Shown piece by piece: positions 51,965-59,448 of a DNA stretch of 64,000 bases. The notes beneath the pieces are model-generated. The model had not been told where the DNA came from. It did not search any database and was given only the letters and a program-made list of their open reading frames with translations. The DNA is from Collinsella sp. (lineage in GTDB: Bacteria > Actinomycetota > Coriobacteriia > Coriobacteriales > Coriobacteriaceae). The stretch lies in assembly GCA_019414245.1 (NCBI GenBank), contig DXMK01000015.1:1-64000 (forward strand), in the 5' to 3' direction. Both the position numbers and the translations under genes were made by a program. Numbering within the stretch: position 1 is the first letter of the stretch; each line of letters begins with the position of its first letter.

Positions 51965-51996
51965 GGCATTTTAGCACGTAGAACGTACAAAATGCC
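51965..51996. promoter_or_regulatory. Palindrome in mihF promoter region
   Basis: GGCATTTT (51965-51972) and AAAATGCC (51989-51996) are perfect complements; inside, ACGT and ACGT add a second symmetric pair. On the - strand GTGCTAAAAT gives an extended -10-like word overlapping the right half. It may be an operator for mIHF or another regulator. Confidence 0.4.
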
Positions 51997-52059
51997 CAAT
52001 CGCGGCTCCATAGGTTAGACGATACCCGCAAAAAGTGCAATATACTGCGCCCAAAGTTA

Positions 52060-52117
52060 AGCCCCTGACCTGCGATTCCACACAAAGGATGGGAAAGTTT
52101 ACGCAGGTACAGGGGCT
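52060..52117. terminator. Long hairpin after pyrF, possible terminator
   Basis: AGCCCCTG-ACCTGCG (52060-52074) pairs with CGCAGGT-A-CAGGGGCT (52102-52117) with one bulge; the loop is 27 nt. ATTTTGTG follows on +, and TTAACTTTGG on -. It lies 46 nt past the pyrF stop, upstream of the mihF promoter, and would isolate the pyr operon from mihF. Confidence 0.5.
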
Positions 52118-52162
52118 ATTTTGTGCTAATGAGACCCAAAAGTGGTGACTTAGGGGAATCTT

Positions 52163-52879
52163 TTAGGAGACGTTTTCGACCAGCTCGGCGACAATGGCGT
52201 CAAAGGTGGCAACCGGATCGTCGGCGCCGGTGATGGGTCGGCCCACCACAATGTGGCTTGCGCCACGCTCGATAGCCTGGGAAGGCGTCGCCACGCGGGA
52301 CTGGTCGCCTAAGGCGGCACCCACCGGACGCACACCCGGAGTCACGATCAGGGCATCGGGACCCAGCAGCTCACGCATGTCGTGAGCCTCCATCGGCGAG
52401 CACACGATGCCATCGATGCCGTTGGCCTGAGCGAGCTTTGCCAGGCGGGCGGCCTCCTCGGCCACGGGCGACTCGACGCCAATCTCGCTCAAGGCATCCT
52501 GATTCATGCTCGTGAGCACGGTGATGGCGACGAGCTTGGCGCGGTCCTCGCGCGCCTCCTCGGCACCCTCGCGGCAGGCAGCGAGCATGGCGCCCGAACC
52601 CAAGCCGTGAACCGAGAGCAGGTCGGCACCGGCAAGCGAGGCCGAACGGGCGGCACCGCGAACCTGATGCGGAATATCATGGAACTTAAGGTCAAGGAAG
52701 ACCTTAAAGCCCAGGTCCTTAAAGGTCTTGACGATCTCGGGGCCCTCAGCGTAATAGAGCGTCATGCCAACCTTGAGCCAGGCGGCATGGCCCGAAAGCT
52801 CGTGGGCAAGCTCGAGCGCACGCTCACGGTCGCAGTCGAGGGCGACGATTACGCGGTCGCGGGCATCGGTCTCTAGCAT
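52163..52879 (-). CDS. pyrF: Orotidine 5'-phosphate decarboxylase
   Basis: A 238-aa TIM-barrel enzyme making UMP from OMP. The catalytic DLKFHDIP motif lies near 62-69, and GVRPVGAALGDQSR with a C-terminal VVGRPIT binds the phosphate. It belongs to the short bacterial class I (PyrF). The start overlaps the pyrD stop by 7 bp. It is the last gene of the pyr operon. Confidence 0.95.
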   Translation of the reverse strand: MLETDARDRVIVALDCDRERALELAHELSGHAAWLKVGMTLYYAEGPEIVKTFKDLGFKVFLDLKFHDIPHQVRGAARSASLAGADLLSVHGLGSGAMLAACREGAEEAREDRAKLVAITVLTSMNQDALSEIGVESPVAEEAARLAKLAQANGIDGIVCSPMEAHDMRELLGPDALIVTPGVRPVGAALGDQSRVATPSQAIERGASHIVVGRPITGADDPVATFDAIVAELVENVS

Positions 52880-53781
52880 TCGAAAGCACCTACCAGTTCG
52901 TTGATGTCCTTTACGCCCTGGGACTCGGCCCAGGCCTCGAGCTCATGCGCGATCTTGAGCGAAGCGCACGGATCGACGAAGTTGGCCATACCGACCGACA
53001 CGCAGGTGGCGCCGGCCAGGATAAACTCGGCCGCATCTTCTCCGGTCATGACACCGCCGACACCGTTGATGGGGATATCGACGGCCTGGGCAACCTCCCA
53101 GACCATGCGCACGGCGATGTGGTGGCACAGCGGGCCCGAAAGGCCGCCCTTGGGCTTGGCCACGCGGGACTTGCGGGTATGGACGTCGATGGCCATGCCC
53201 TGGATAGAGTTGATGACTGAAAGGCCGTCGGCACCGGCAGCCTCGAGGGCCCTGGCGATCTCGGCGACGTTGACCGGCGCCATCTTCACGAACAGAGGCT
53301 TATCGGTCACCTTGCGGCAGGCAGCCATAACGGAAGAGGCGCCCTCGGGCGTGGAGCCCATGGCGGCACCGCCGGCGGCGATATTAGGGCAGCTCACGTT
53401 GATCTCGTAGCCGGCAGCCCAGGGGCACAGCTCGACATACATCTCGAGTGCGCGGACAAACTCGTCAACGGAGTGGCCGGCAACCTGACAGATGACCTGG
53501 CAGCCGTCCTTGGAAAGCTGCTCGAGCCACGGACCGGACTCGCGGGCAAAGGCGGCCACGCCGGGGTTCTGAAGGCCCACGGAGTTGATCATACCGCCGG
53601 GGATCTCGGCCATGCGGGGCGCGGGGTTGCCGGGCCAGGGCTCGGCAGCGCAACCCTTGGTGGTGATGGCGCCCAGCTGGGAAACATCAAAGAAGTTCTG
53701 GAACTGCCAACCGTAGCCAAAGGTACCGGCTGCGGTGTTGATGGGGTTCTGCATCTTGACGCCGCCGAAATCGACGGCCAT
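52873..53781 (-). CDS. pyrD: Dihydroorotate dehydrogenase B, catalytic subunit
   Basis: A 302-aa FMN subunit of the NAD-linked class 1B enzyme. Motifs include QNPINTAAGTFGYG at the N-terminus, INVSCPNIAAGG at the active site and NGVGGVMTGEDAAEFILAGA for FMN. It works with PyrK, encoded just upstream, which passes electrons to NAD. Start at ATG 53781 fits class 1B N-termini; GTG codons at 53787 and 53796 in the same frame are alternatives, the latter overlapping the pyrK stop. It overlaps pyrF. Confidence 0.93.
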   Translation of the reverse strand: MAVDFGGVKMQNPINTAAGTFGYGWQFQNFFDVSQLGAITTKGCAAEPWPGNPAPRMAEIPGGMINSVGLQNPGVAAFARESGPWLEQLSKDGCQVICQVAGHSVDEFVRALEMYVELCPWAAGYEINVSCPNIAAGGAAMGSTPEGASSVMAACRKVTDKPLFVKMAPVNVAEIARALEAAGADGLSVINSIQGMAIDVHTRKSRVAKPKGGLSGPLCHHIAVRMVWEVAQAVDIPINGVGGVMTGEDAAEFILAGATCVSVGMANFVDPCASLKIAHELEAWAESQGVKDINELVGAFEC

Positions 53782-53795
53782 GTTCACGGTACCCA

Positions 53796-54587
53796 CTAGA
53801 AGACCACCACCTTGGAAGCATCGAACACGGGGCCGCACATGCAAGCACCCTTCATACCGTCGACCGTCTCGACATTGCAGGTGTTGCAGGCGCCAAAGCC
53901 GCAGCTCATCATGCGCTCGAGCGACACCTCGCAGTACGCACCGGCCTCGGCGGCAGCGGCGGCGACCTTCTTCATCATGACAGCGGGGCCGCAGCTGGCC
54001 ACGTAGTCGTAGCCGCCCTCGCCGAGCAGCTCGGCGGCAGGATCGGTGCAAAAACCGTGCATGCCGAGCGTGCCATCATCGGTGCACACGTTAACCGTGG
54101 CGCCCAGCGCGCGGAACTCATCGACACCCACGGCCTTGGAAGCGGTGCCAAAGCCCAGGCAAACGTCGACATCCACGCCCTGCTCGGCAAGCATGCCGGC
54201 GAGGCACAGCACGGGCGGAACGCCGATGCCGCCCGCCACGAGCAGAGCCTTCCTGGTGCCCTCGGGAACAAGCCAGCCGCGGCCGCCAGGGCCCAACAGG
54301 TTGGACTTGGAGCCGGGGGCCATCTGCGACAGACGACGGGTGTCGTCGCCCACGACGGCGTACCACAGCTCGACGGTGCCGGCCTGGGCGTCGGCGCGAT
54401 AGAAGCTCAGAGGCACGCGAAGCAGCGAGGACGCATCGCCGGGCACGGCGATGTTCACAAACTGACCGGGCTTGAGCGCACTTGCAAGCTTGGGGGCCGA
54501 GATGACGAGCGAGAAGATGCCGTCGGCGATCTCCTGGTTCGAGACGACCTCGAAGTCGTGCATGCGTGCAGTGGAAGGTGTGGGCAT
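53796..54587 (-). CDS. pyrK: Dihydroorotate dehydrogenase electron-transfer subunit
   Basis: A 263-aa flavoprotein with an FAD-binding barrel (about 8-100, PLSFYRADAQAGTVELWY), an NAD-binding domain (VAGGIGVPPVLCLAGML near 122) and a C-terminal [2Fe-2S] cluster with four Cys in MMSCGFGACNTCNVE and CMCGP. It oxidises PyrD with NAD+. ATG 54587 is chosen for its TTGGAGC site. A terminator-like hairpin separates it from pyrC. Confidence 0.92.
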   Translation of the reverse strand: MPTPSTARMHDFEVVSNQEIADGIFSLVISAPKLASALKPGQFVNIAVPGDASSLLRVPLSFYRADAQAGTVELWYAVVGDDTRRLSQMAPGSKSNLLGPGGRGWLVPEGTRKALLVAGGIGVPPVLCLAGMLAEQGVDVDVCLGFGTASKAVGVDEFRALGATVNVCTDDGTLGMHGFCTDPAAELLGEGGYDYVASCGPAVMMKKVAAAAAEAGAYCEVSLERMMSCGFGACNTCNVETVDGMKGACMCGPVFDASKVVVF

Positions 54588-54629
54588 AGACGCTCCAATC
54601 CCCCATGCGGTTGCATGGTCCAAACGAAC

Positions 54630-54659
54630 AGAAAGCGCGGCACCGCAAGGGCGCCGCGC
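54630..54659 (-). terminator. Hairpin between pyrC and pyrK
   Basis: GCGCGGC (54635-54641) pairs with GCCGCGC (54653-54659); on the - strand the stem is followed by TTTCTGTT. A second small stem (CCATGC/GCATGG, 54603-54618) follows. It could reduce expression of pyrKDF relative to pyrRBC or be an mRNA processing site. Confidence 0.4.
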
Positions 54660-54679
54660 ACAAAAGCGATAAGGCTATG

Positions 54680-55969
54680 CTAGCAGATGCAGCCGTCGGC
54701 GAGCGTCTGCTTACCGCCGACAAACACATCGGTGGCACGACCGGTAAGCGTGCGGCCGGCGAAACCGGAGTTCTCGGCGCGCGACTCGTAGCCGTCCTCG
54801 CCGACCGTCCAGGTGGCGGACGCGTCGAAGACAGTCAGGTCGGCAACGGAGCCCGCCTTGACCTGAACCTGGTCGAGGCCCAGGATCTCACGCGGCTTGA
54901 TGGCCATGAGCTCGACCATGCGGCCCATGCTCATCTTGCCCGTGTTGACCAGCTCGGTGAGCACGAGCGACAGCGAGGTCTCGAGACCGATCATGCCAAA
55001 GGGCGCAAGCTCGAACTCGCGGGCCTTCTCCCACGGGGTGTGGGGAGCGTGATCGGTGACGATAACGTCGACGGTACCGTCGATGACGCCCTGACGGATG
55101 GCCTCGGCGTCCTCGTCGGTGCGCAGCGGCGGATTGACCTTGAGCGAGGTGTTGTAGGTCTCGTCCAGGTCGTTCTCGGTCAGGAACATGTGGTGCGGGG
55201 TGGCCTCGCAGGTCACCTGAACGCCAGCGGCCTTACCGGCACGCACGAGCTCGAGACCGTGAGCGGTGGAGATGTGCTGGATGTGCAGCTTGGCACCGGT
55301 CAGCTTGGCGATCTCGATGTCGCGGGCGATCTGGAGCTCCTCGCCGGCAGCCGGCCAACCCTCGAGGGCCAGACGGGTCGAGACCTTGCCCTCGTTGATC
55401 TGGCCGTGGCCGACCAGGTCCTCGTCCTGGCAGTGGCTCATGAAGACCTTGCCGAACATCTTGCCGTAGTCCATGCAGCGACGGAGCATGCCCGCGCCCT
55501 GCACGCCGCGACCGTCATCGGTGAAGGCGACGGCGCCGTGGGCGACCATATCGCCCATCTCGGACATGGCCTCGCCCTTAAGACCGCGGGTCATGGCGCC
55601 CGACGGATAGACGCGGCAGTGGCCGACCTCGGCAGCACGGGACTTGACGAACTCCACGACGGTGCCGTTATCGGTGACGGGATCGGTGTTGGGCATGGAG
55701 CACACGCCGGTAAAGCCGCCCTTGGCAGCTGCGCGGGTACCGCTCTCGATGTCCTCTTTGACCTCGTAGCCGGGCTCGCGCAGATGCACGTGCATATCCA
55801 CCAGACCGGGGACGAGGTACTTGCCGGAAAGGTCGCGGACCTCGGCTCCCTCGACGGCGAGATTCTCGCCGACCTCGGCGATCTTGTCGCCGTCAATCAG
55901 GACGTCAACGACACCGTCAAGCTCGACGGACGGGTCGACGACGTGGGCATTCTTAAGAAGCAAGGCCAT
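54680..55969 (-). CDS. pyrC: Dihydroorotase
   Basis: A 429-aa class I dihydroorotase of the amidohydrolase family closing carbamoyl-aspartate to dihydroorotate. Metal ligands lie in DMHVHLREPG (about 58-67), HCQDED, the later HIQHIS and DHAPH near 310. Start 55969 follows GGAGGT and lies inside the end of pyrB (17-bp overlap). Length is usual for the class. Confidence 0.95.
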   Translation of the reverse strand: MALLLKNAHVVDPSVELDGVVDVLIDGDKIAEVGENLAVEGAEVRDLSGKYLVPGLVDMHVHLREPGYEVKEDIESGTRAAAKGGFTGVCSMPNTDPVTDNGTVVEFVKSRAAEVGHCRVYPSGAMTRGLKGEAMSEMGDMVAHGAVAFTDDGRGVQGAGMLRRCMDYGKMFGKVFMSHCQDEDLVGHGQINEGKVSTRLALEGWPAAGEELQIARDIEIAKLTGAKLHIQHISTAHGLELVRAGKAAGVQVTCEATPHHMFLTENDLDETYNTSLKVNPPLRTDEDAEAIRQGVIDGTVDVIVTDHAPHTPWEKAREFELAPFGMIGLETSLSLVLTELVNTGKMSMGRMVELMAIKPREILGLDQVQVKAGSVADLTVFDASATWTVGEDGYESRAENSGFAGRTLTGRATDVFVGGKQTLADGCIC

Positions 55970-56897
55970 TATCGGCACCTCCAAGCAGCAGATACAGGAT
56001 AGCCATACGCACGCAGATACCGGCGTAGACCTGCTCCAGGATGACGGAGCGTTGCGGGTGGTCGGCCATATAGGAGTCGAACTCGACGCCGCGGTTGATG
56101 GGGCCCGGGTGGCAGATGATCGCATCGGGCTTCATGAGCTTCTCGCGGTCCTTGGTCAGGCCGAAGAGCCTGTGGTACTCGCGAATGGTCGGGAACGGGG
56201 CACCCTCGAGGCGCTCCTGCTGCACGCGCAGCATGTAGACGACGTCCAGCTCGGGCAGGACGGAATCGAGGTCGCTCGTCACGTGGTCGCAGCCCAGGAC
56301 CTCGGGCGACGGCGGCAGCAGCGTGCCGGGGGCGACGGCGTAGGTCTCACAGCCCATGATCTTAAGGGCGGGGATCAGCGAGCCGCAAACGCGGGAGTGG
56401 GCGATATCGCCGACGACGGCGACCTTCAGACCGTGGAAGTCACCCTTGTGCTCCCAGATGGTGTACAGGTCGAGCAGGGCCTGCGTAGGATGGTTGTGCT
56501 TGCCGTCACCGGCGCAGATGACGCTTGCGGGCGAGTTCTGCGTGACGATGTAGGGAGCGCCGGCGTGCTTGTCGCGCACGACAATGCAGTCGATCTTATA
56601 AGCGTTGAGGGTCTCAACGGTGTCGACGAGGCTCTCGCCCTTGACCGTGGAGGTCGAGGAGCCGCCAAAGTTAAGACTGTCGGCCGAAAGACGCTTCTCG
56701 GCGAGCTCGAAAGAGCTGCGGGTGCGCGTCGAGGGCTCGTTGAACATGTTGACGATGGTCTTGCCCTTGAGCGTGGGGACCTTCTTGATGGCACGCTCGT
56801 TGACCTCGGAGAACGCCTTGGCGGTCTCGAGGATGAGCTTGATATCCTCTTCGGAGTACTCGGTAATGTCGATCAGGTGCTTATGGTTGAACGCCAC
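55953..56897 (-). CDS. pyrB: Aspartate carbamoyltransferase catalytic subunit
   Basis: A 314-aa enzyme joining carbamoyl phosphate to aspartate. The carbamoyl-phosphate motif EPSTRTRSSFELA is near 47-59 and HNHPTQALLD near 130; the aspartate loop follows. No pyrI is present, consistent with a feedback-insensitive trimer. A GTG start at 56897 uses the GGGAGGTGA that overlaps the pyrR stop, giving coupling. Confidence 0.95.
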   Translation of the reverse strand: MAFNHKHLIDITEYSEEDIKLILETAKAFSEVNERAIKKVPTLKGKTIVNMFNEPSTRTRSSFELAEKRLSADSLNFGGSSTSTVKGESLVDTVETLNAYKIDCIVVRDKHAGAPYIVTQNSPASVICAGDGKHNHPTQALLDLYTIWEHKGDFHGLKVAVVGDIAHSRVCGSLIPALKIMGCETYAVAPGTLLPPSPEVLGCDHVTSDLDSVLPELDVVYMLRVQQERLEGAPFPTIREYHRLFGLTKDREKLMKPDAIICHPGPINRGVEFDSYMADHPQRSVILEQVYAGICVRMAILYLLLGGADNGLAS

Positions 56898-56901
56898 GGT
56901 A

Positions 56902-57498
<597 letters not shown>

Positions 57499-57525
57499 TC
57501 ACATGTCTTGACTGCTGACACAGTC

Positions 57526-57622
57526 AAAAAAATAGATGCCCGACCGCTTAAAGCGGACCAGACACCCACAGGAAGGGCTGCTCTTTGGCAGCAATGTAAT
57601 TCCATGTGGGTATCTCGTACCC
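57526..57622 (-). promoter_or_regulatory. PyrR-type attenuator leader of the pyr operon
   Basis: On the - strand three mutually exclusive hairpins are seen. First, GGGTA/TACCC with loop CGAGA (57622-57608). Second, GATACCCACA (57614-57605) with TGTGGGTGTC (57570-57561), which uses part of the first. Third, a terminator stem (about 57567-57535) centred on CCGCTT/AAGCGG and ending in a run of seven T (57532-57526). These fit anti-antiterminator, antiterminator and terminator. PyrR would stabilise the first and so favour termination. A GCTGC/GCAGC stem sits inside the antiterminator loop. Confidence 0.7.
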
Positions 57623-57739
57623 CTTTAATGGTCAAGGGATAGTGTAGCCAACCTCGAGCTTAATTGCGAGCATAAATACAGAGCAATCCGTAAACGGAGC
57701 CCAATGCTCCATAAACCTATATATATTTGTGGGACGAGC

Positions 57740-57883
57740 TTGAAAACGCACGCACGAGCTGGCATAATCCCCTCTGCTGCACGCAAATCGGATCTACGTC
57801 CAGGGCCGTGGCGTGAGCACTATCGCCAAAAGAGGAATATCTCTGTGTAGATTACGCACAGGGAGCTGCTTCTGTGCTATAGT
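57740..57883 (+). promoter_or_regulatory. Two candidate promoters for rpmB
   Basis: The first is TTGAAA (57740-57745), 17 bp, CATAAT (57763-57768). The second is an extended -10 TGC-TATAGT (57875-57883) with a weak -35. They lie about 170 and 55 nt upstream of rpmB. The region 57623-57739 should also hold the divergent pyrR promoter, which I could not place. Confidence 0.55.
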
Positions 57884-57937
57884 TCAGGCTTGTTTGTTAA
57901 CGCGACATGTTCGTTTGTCGCCCAAGGAGGGTCAGTT

Positions 57938-58126
57938 ATGTCCAAAGTTTGCGAAGTTTGCGGTAAGCACCCCGTTGCCGGTCGCTCCATCAGCCACTCT
58001 CACCGCGTCACCAACCGTAAGTTCCGCCCCAACATCCAGCGCGTCTACGTCGTCGTCGATGGTCACCGTCGCAAGATGAACGTTTGCTCCACCTGCCTCA
58101 AGTCCGGCAAGGTTGCGCGCTCGTAA
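57938..58126 (+). CDS. rpmB: 50S ribosomal protein L28
   Basis: A 62-aa ribosomal protein. It has a zinc-binding form: Cys5 and Cys8 in VCEVCGK and Cys47, Cys50 in NVCSTCLKSG, with SHSHRVTNRKFRPNIQRV between. Keeping all four cysteines marks the C+ type. AAGGAGG sits 7 nt before ATG 57938. It is a single-gene transcript ending in a strong terminator. Confidence 0.96.
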   Translation: MSKVCEVCGKHPVAGRSISHSHRVTNRKFRPNIQRVYVVVDGHRRKMNVCSTCLKSGKVARS

Positions 58127-58194
58127 ATAAGGTCTTACCAACAAGTACCTCGGACTCTCCGGGTCAAAGACCTCGCGTTCACATAGAACTTACC

Positions 58195-58227
58195 AAAGGA
58201 GCCCTCCCCTACGGAGGGTTCCTTTTT
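58195..58227 (+). terminator. Terminator after rpmB
   Basis: AAAGGAGCCCTCC (58195-58207) pairs with GGAGGGTTCCTTT (58213-58225), with one G-U, and TTTTT ends the stem. It lies 68 nt past the rpmB stop and just before the REP-like repeat. Confidence 0.85.
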
Positions 58228-58233
58228 GCACTC

Positions 58234-58280
58234 ATTGGGGACAGACTTACATGAGTGCTTTCACGCATTGGGGACAGACA
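58234..58280. repeat. Left REP-like repeat of transposase locus
   Basis: ATTGGGGACAGAC followed by TTACATGAGTGCTTTCA (58234-58263) is repeated as an exact 30-bp inverse complement at 59246-59275. A second, shorter unit ATTGGGGACAGACAT starts at 58267. The two units in tandem flank the Y1 transposase at its 3' side. Confidence 0.8.
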
Positions 58281-58322
58281 TGAAGCACGCATGCGACGCA
58301 CTGACTGGCTCCGGCCCCTGCC

Positions 58323-59099
58323 TCACGCAGCATCCTTCCAGCCTGCAGTTGCCTTGGTCACGCTTGTAGCGCCGATGCCGGTGATACGGGCAATTTGCTT
58401 AACCGTGAGATGCGCCCGCCTAAGCCTCAGCAGACACGCATCGCGTTCGGGGCGTGGCAGGGCTTTGAGCAGTGCAGGATCTATGCTCGGCAGAACTTCG
58501 CGCGCAACGGAAAGGGCCTCCTCATCGGGGATCCGCCGGCGTGGAAGAACCTCCATTGACCAGATGCGCCCGGCAACTTCCTCGAGATGCTCGCAATAGC
58601 AACGGGAGCCACCGACAATATCGAGCATAGGGGCCGCATCACAGATGTCAAAGGGATCATAGCCCAGCTGATACGCCTTATAGCTTGACCAGCGGTACGC
58701 ATCGAGCGAGTCAAGCGCACCCTTCACGGGATTGAGATGAATATAGTCGAGCAGCTGCACCGCCTGCGTGTCCGACTCAACCGCGACCCGCGAATAGCGA
58801 TTGTCAAACAGATGTCCCGTTCTCCCCGTTTTTCCATTGAAATACTTAGCATATGCCGTCAGCGCGCACTGCATTGCCTTTGAAAGGTTGTCAAATGGGT
58901 CATCAACCATCAAATGGAAGTGATTGTCCATAAGGCACCAAGCCAACACCGCCACTTCATGGCGCGCAAACCTGTCCGAGATATCCGATAAGAAACGATA
59001 ACGGTCGGAGTCATCTTCAAAAATAATCTGTTTGGAGTTGCCGCGGTCAAAGACGTGGTAATAGCCGGTGATCGAAACGGGGCGGGCGCATCGGGGCAT
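58323..59099 (-). CDS. REP-associated tyrosine transposase (RAYT, Y1_Tnp)
   Basis: A 258-aa IS200-like single-strand transposase. The HUH motif HFH is at 60-62 in LMDNHFHLMV; a candidate catalytic Tyr lies in LTAYAKYFN further on, and LLDYIHLNPVKGAL is a family hallmark. The C-terminal 60 residues add a helix-turn-helix (LTVKQIARITGIGATSVTK) that may bind the repeats. Start 59099 (MPRCARPVS) follows AAGGAG; a TTG upstream would place the site inside the gene. REP-like inverted repeats flank it at 58234-58280 and 59231-59275. It appears intact and is probably domesticated or low-activity. Confidence 0.9.
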   Translation of the reverse strand: MPRCARPVSITGYYHVFDRGNSKQIIFEDDSDRYRFLSDISDRFARHEVAVLAWCLMDNHFHLMVDDPFDNLSKAMQCALTAYAKYFNGKTGRTGHLFDNRYSRVAVESDTQAVQLLDYIHLNPVKGALDSLDAYRWSSYKAYQLGYDPFDICDAAPMLDIVGGSRCYCEHLEEVAGRIWSMEVLPRRRIPDEEALSVAREVLPSIDPALLKALPRPERDACLLRLRRAHLTVKQIARITGIGATSVTKATAGWKDAA

Positions 59100-59230
59100 A
59101 ATCTCTCCTTTCAAAACTGTTCAGGCAACACCTAAAAGGAGAGAAGCAACGCGAAATGCTGAGCCTGCAACCTATTTATATCCAATAAGCGGCAATAACA
59201 GGCCCAGAACGGCAAAATGGCAAAACGATG

Positions 59231-59275
59231 TCTGTCCCAAATGAGTGAAAGCACTCATGTAAGTCTGTCCCCAAT
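59231..59275. repeat. Right REP-like repeat of transposase locus
   Basis: The 30 bp at 59246-59275 are the exact inverse complement of 58234-58263. TGTCTGTCCCAAATG (59230-59244) is a near-match to the inverse of the second left unit. The pair brackets about 1 kb containing the transposase. Confidence 0.8.
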
Positions 59276-59326
59276 AAGCGGTAAGCGGGGATAAGCGGGG
59301 AGATGCAGCAGGCAGATAGTTCTAGT

Positions 59327-59408
59327 TAAAACGCTTCATTTTATTGAAGCGTTTTAGTGTGCCTTTTAGAGGAATCTGACCGTTCACCGAATTATTTATT
59401 GCTATCAT
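59327..59408 (+). promoter_or_regulatory. adhE upstream palindrome and extended -10
   Basis: TAAAACGCTTCA (59327-59338) and TGAAGCGTTTTA (59345-59356) are perfect 12-bp inverted repeats around TTTTAT. Downstream, TTGC-TATCAT (59399-59408) is an extended -10, about 40 nt before adhE. No gene on + precedes it closely, so the palindrome is more likely an operator or leader element than a terminator, though TTTT ends the stem. Confidence 0.5.
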
Positions 59409-59448
59409 GCAAGGCGTAGGGTAAATCTCCGATCGCAAGGAGACACAA

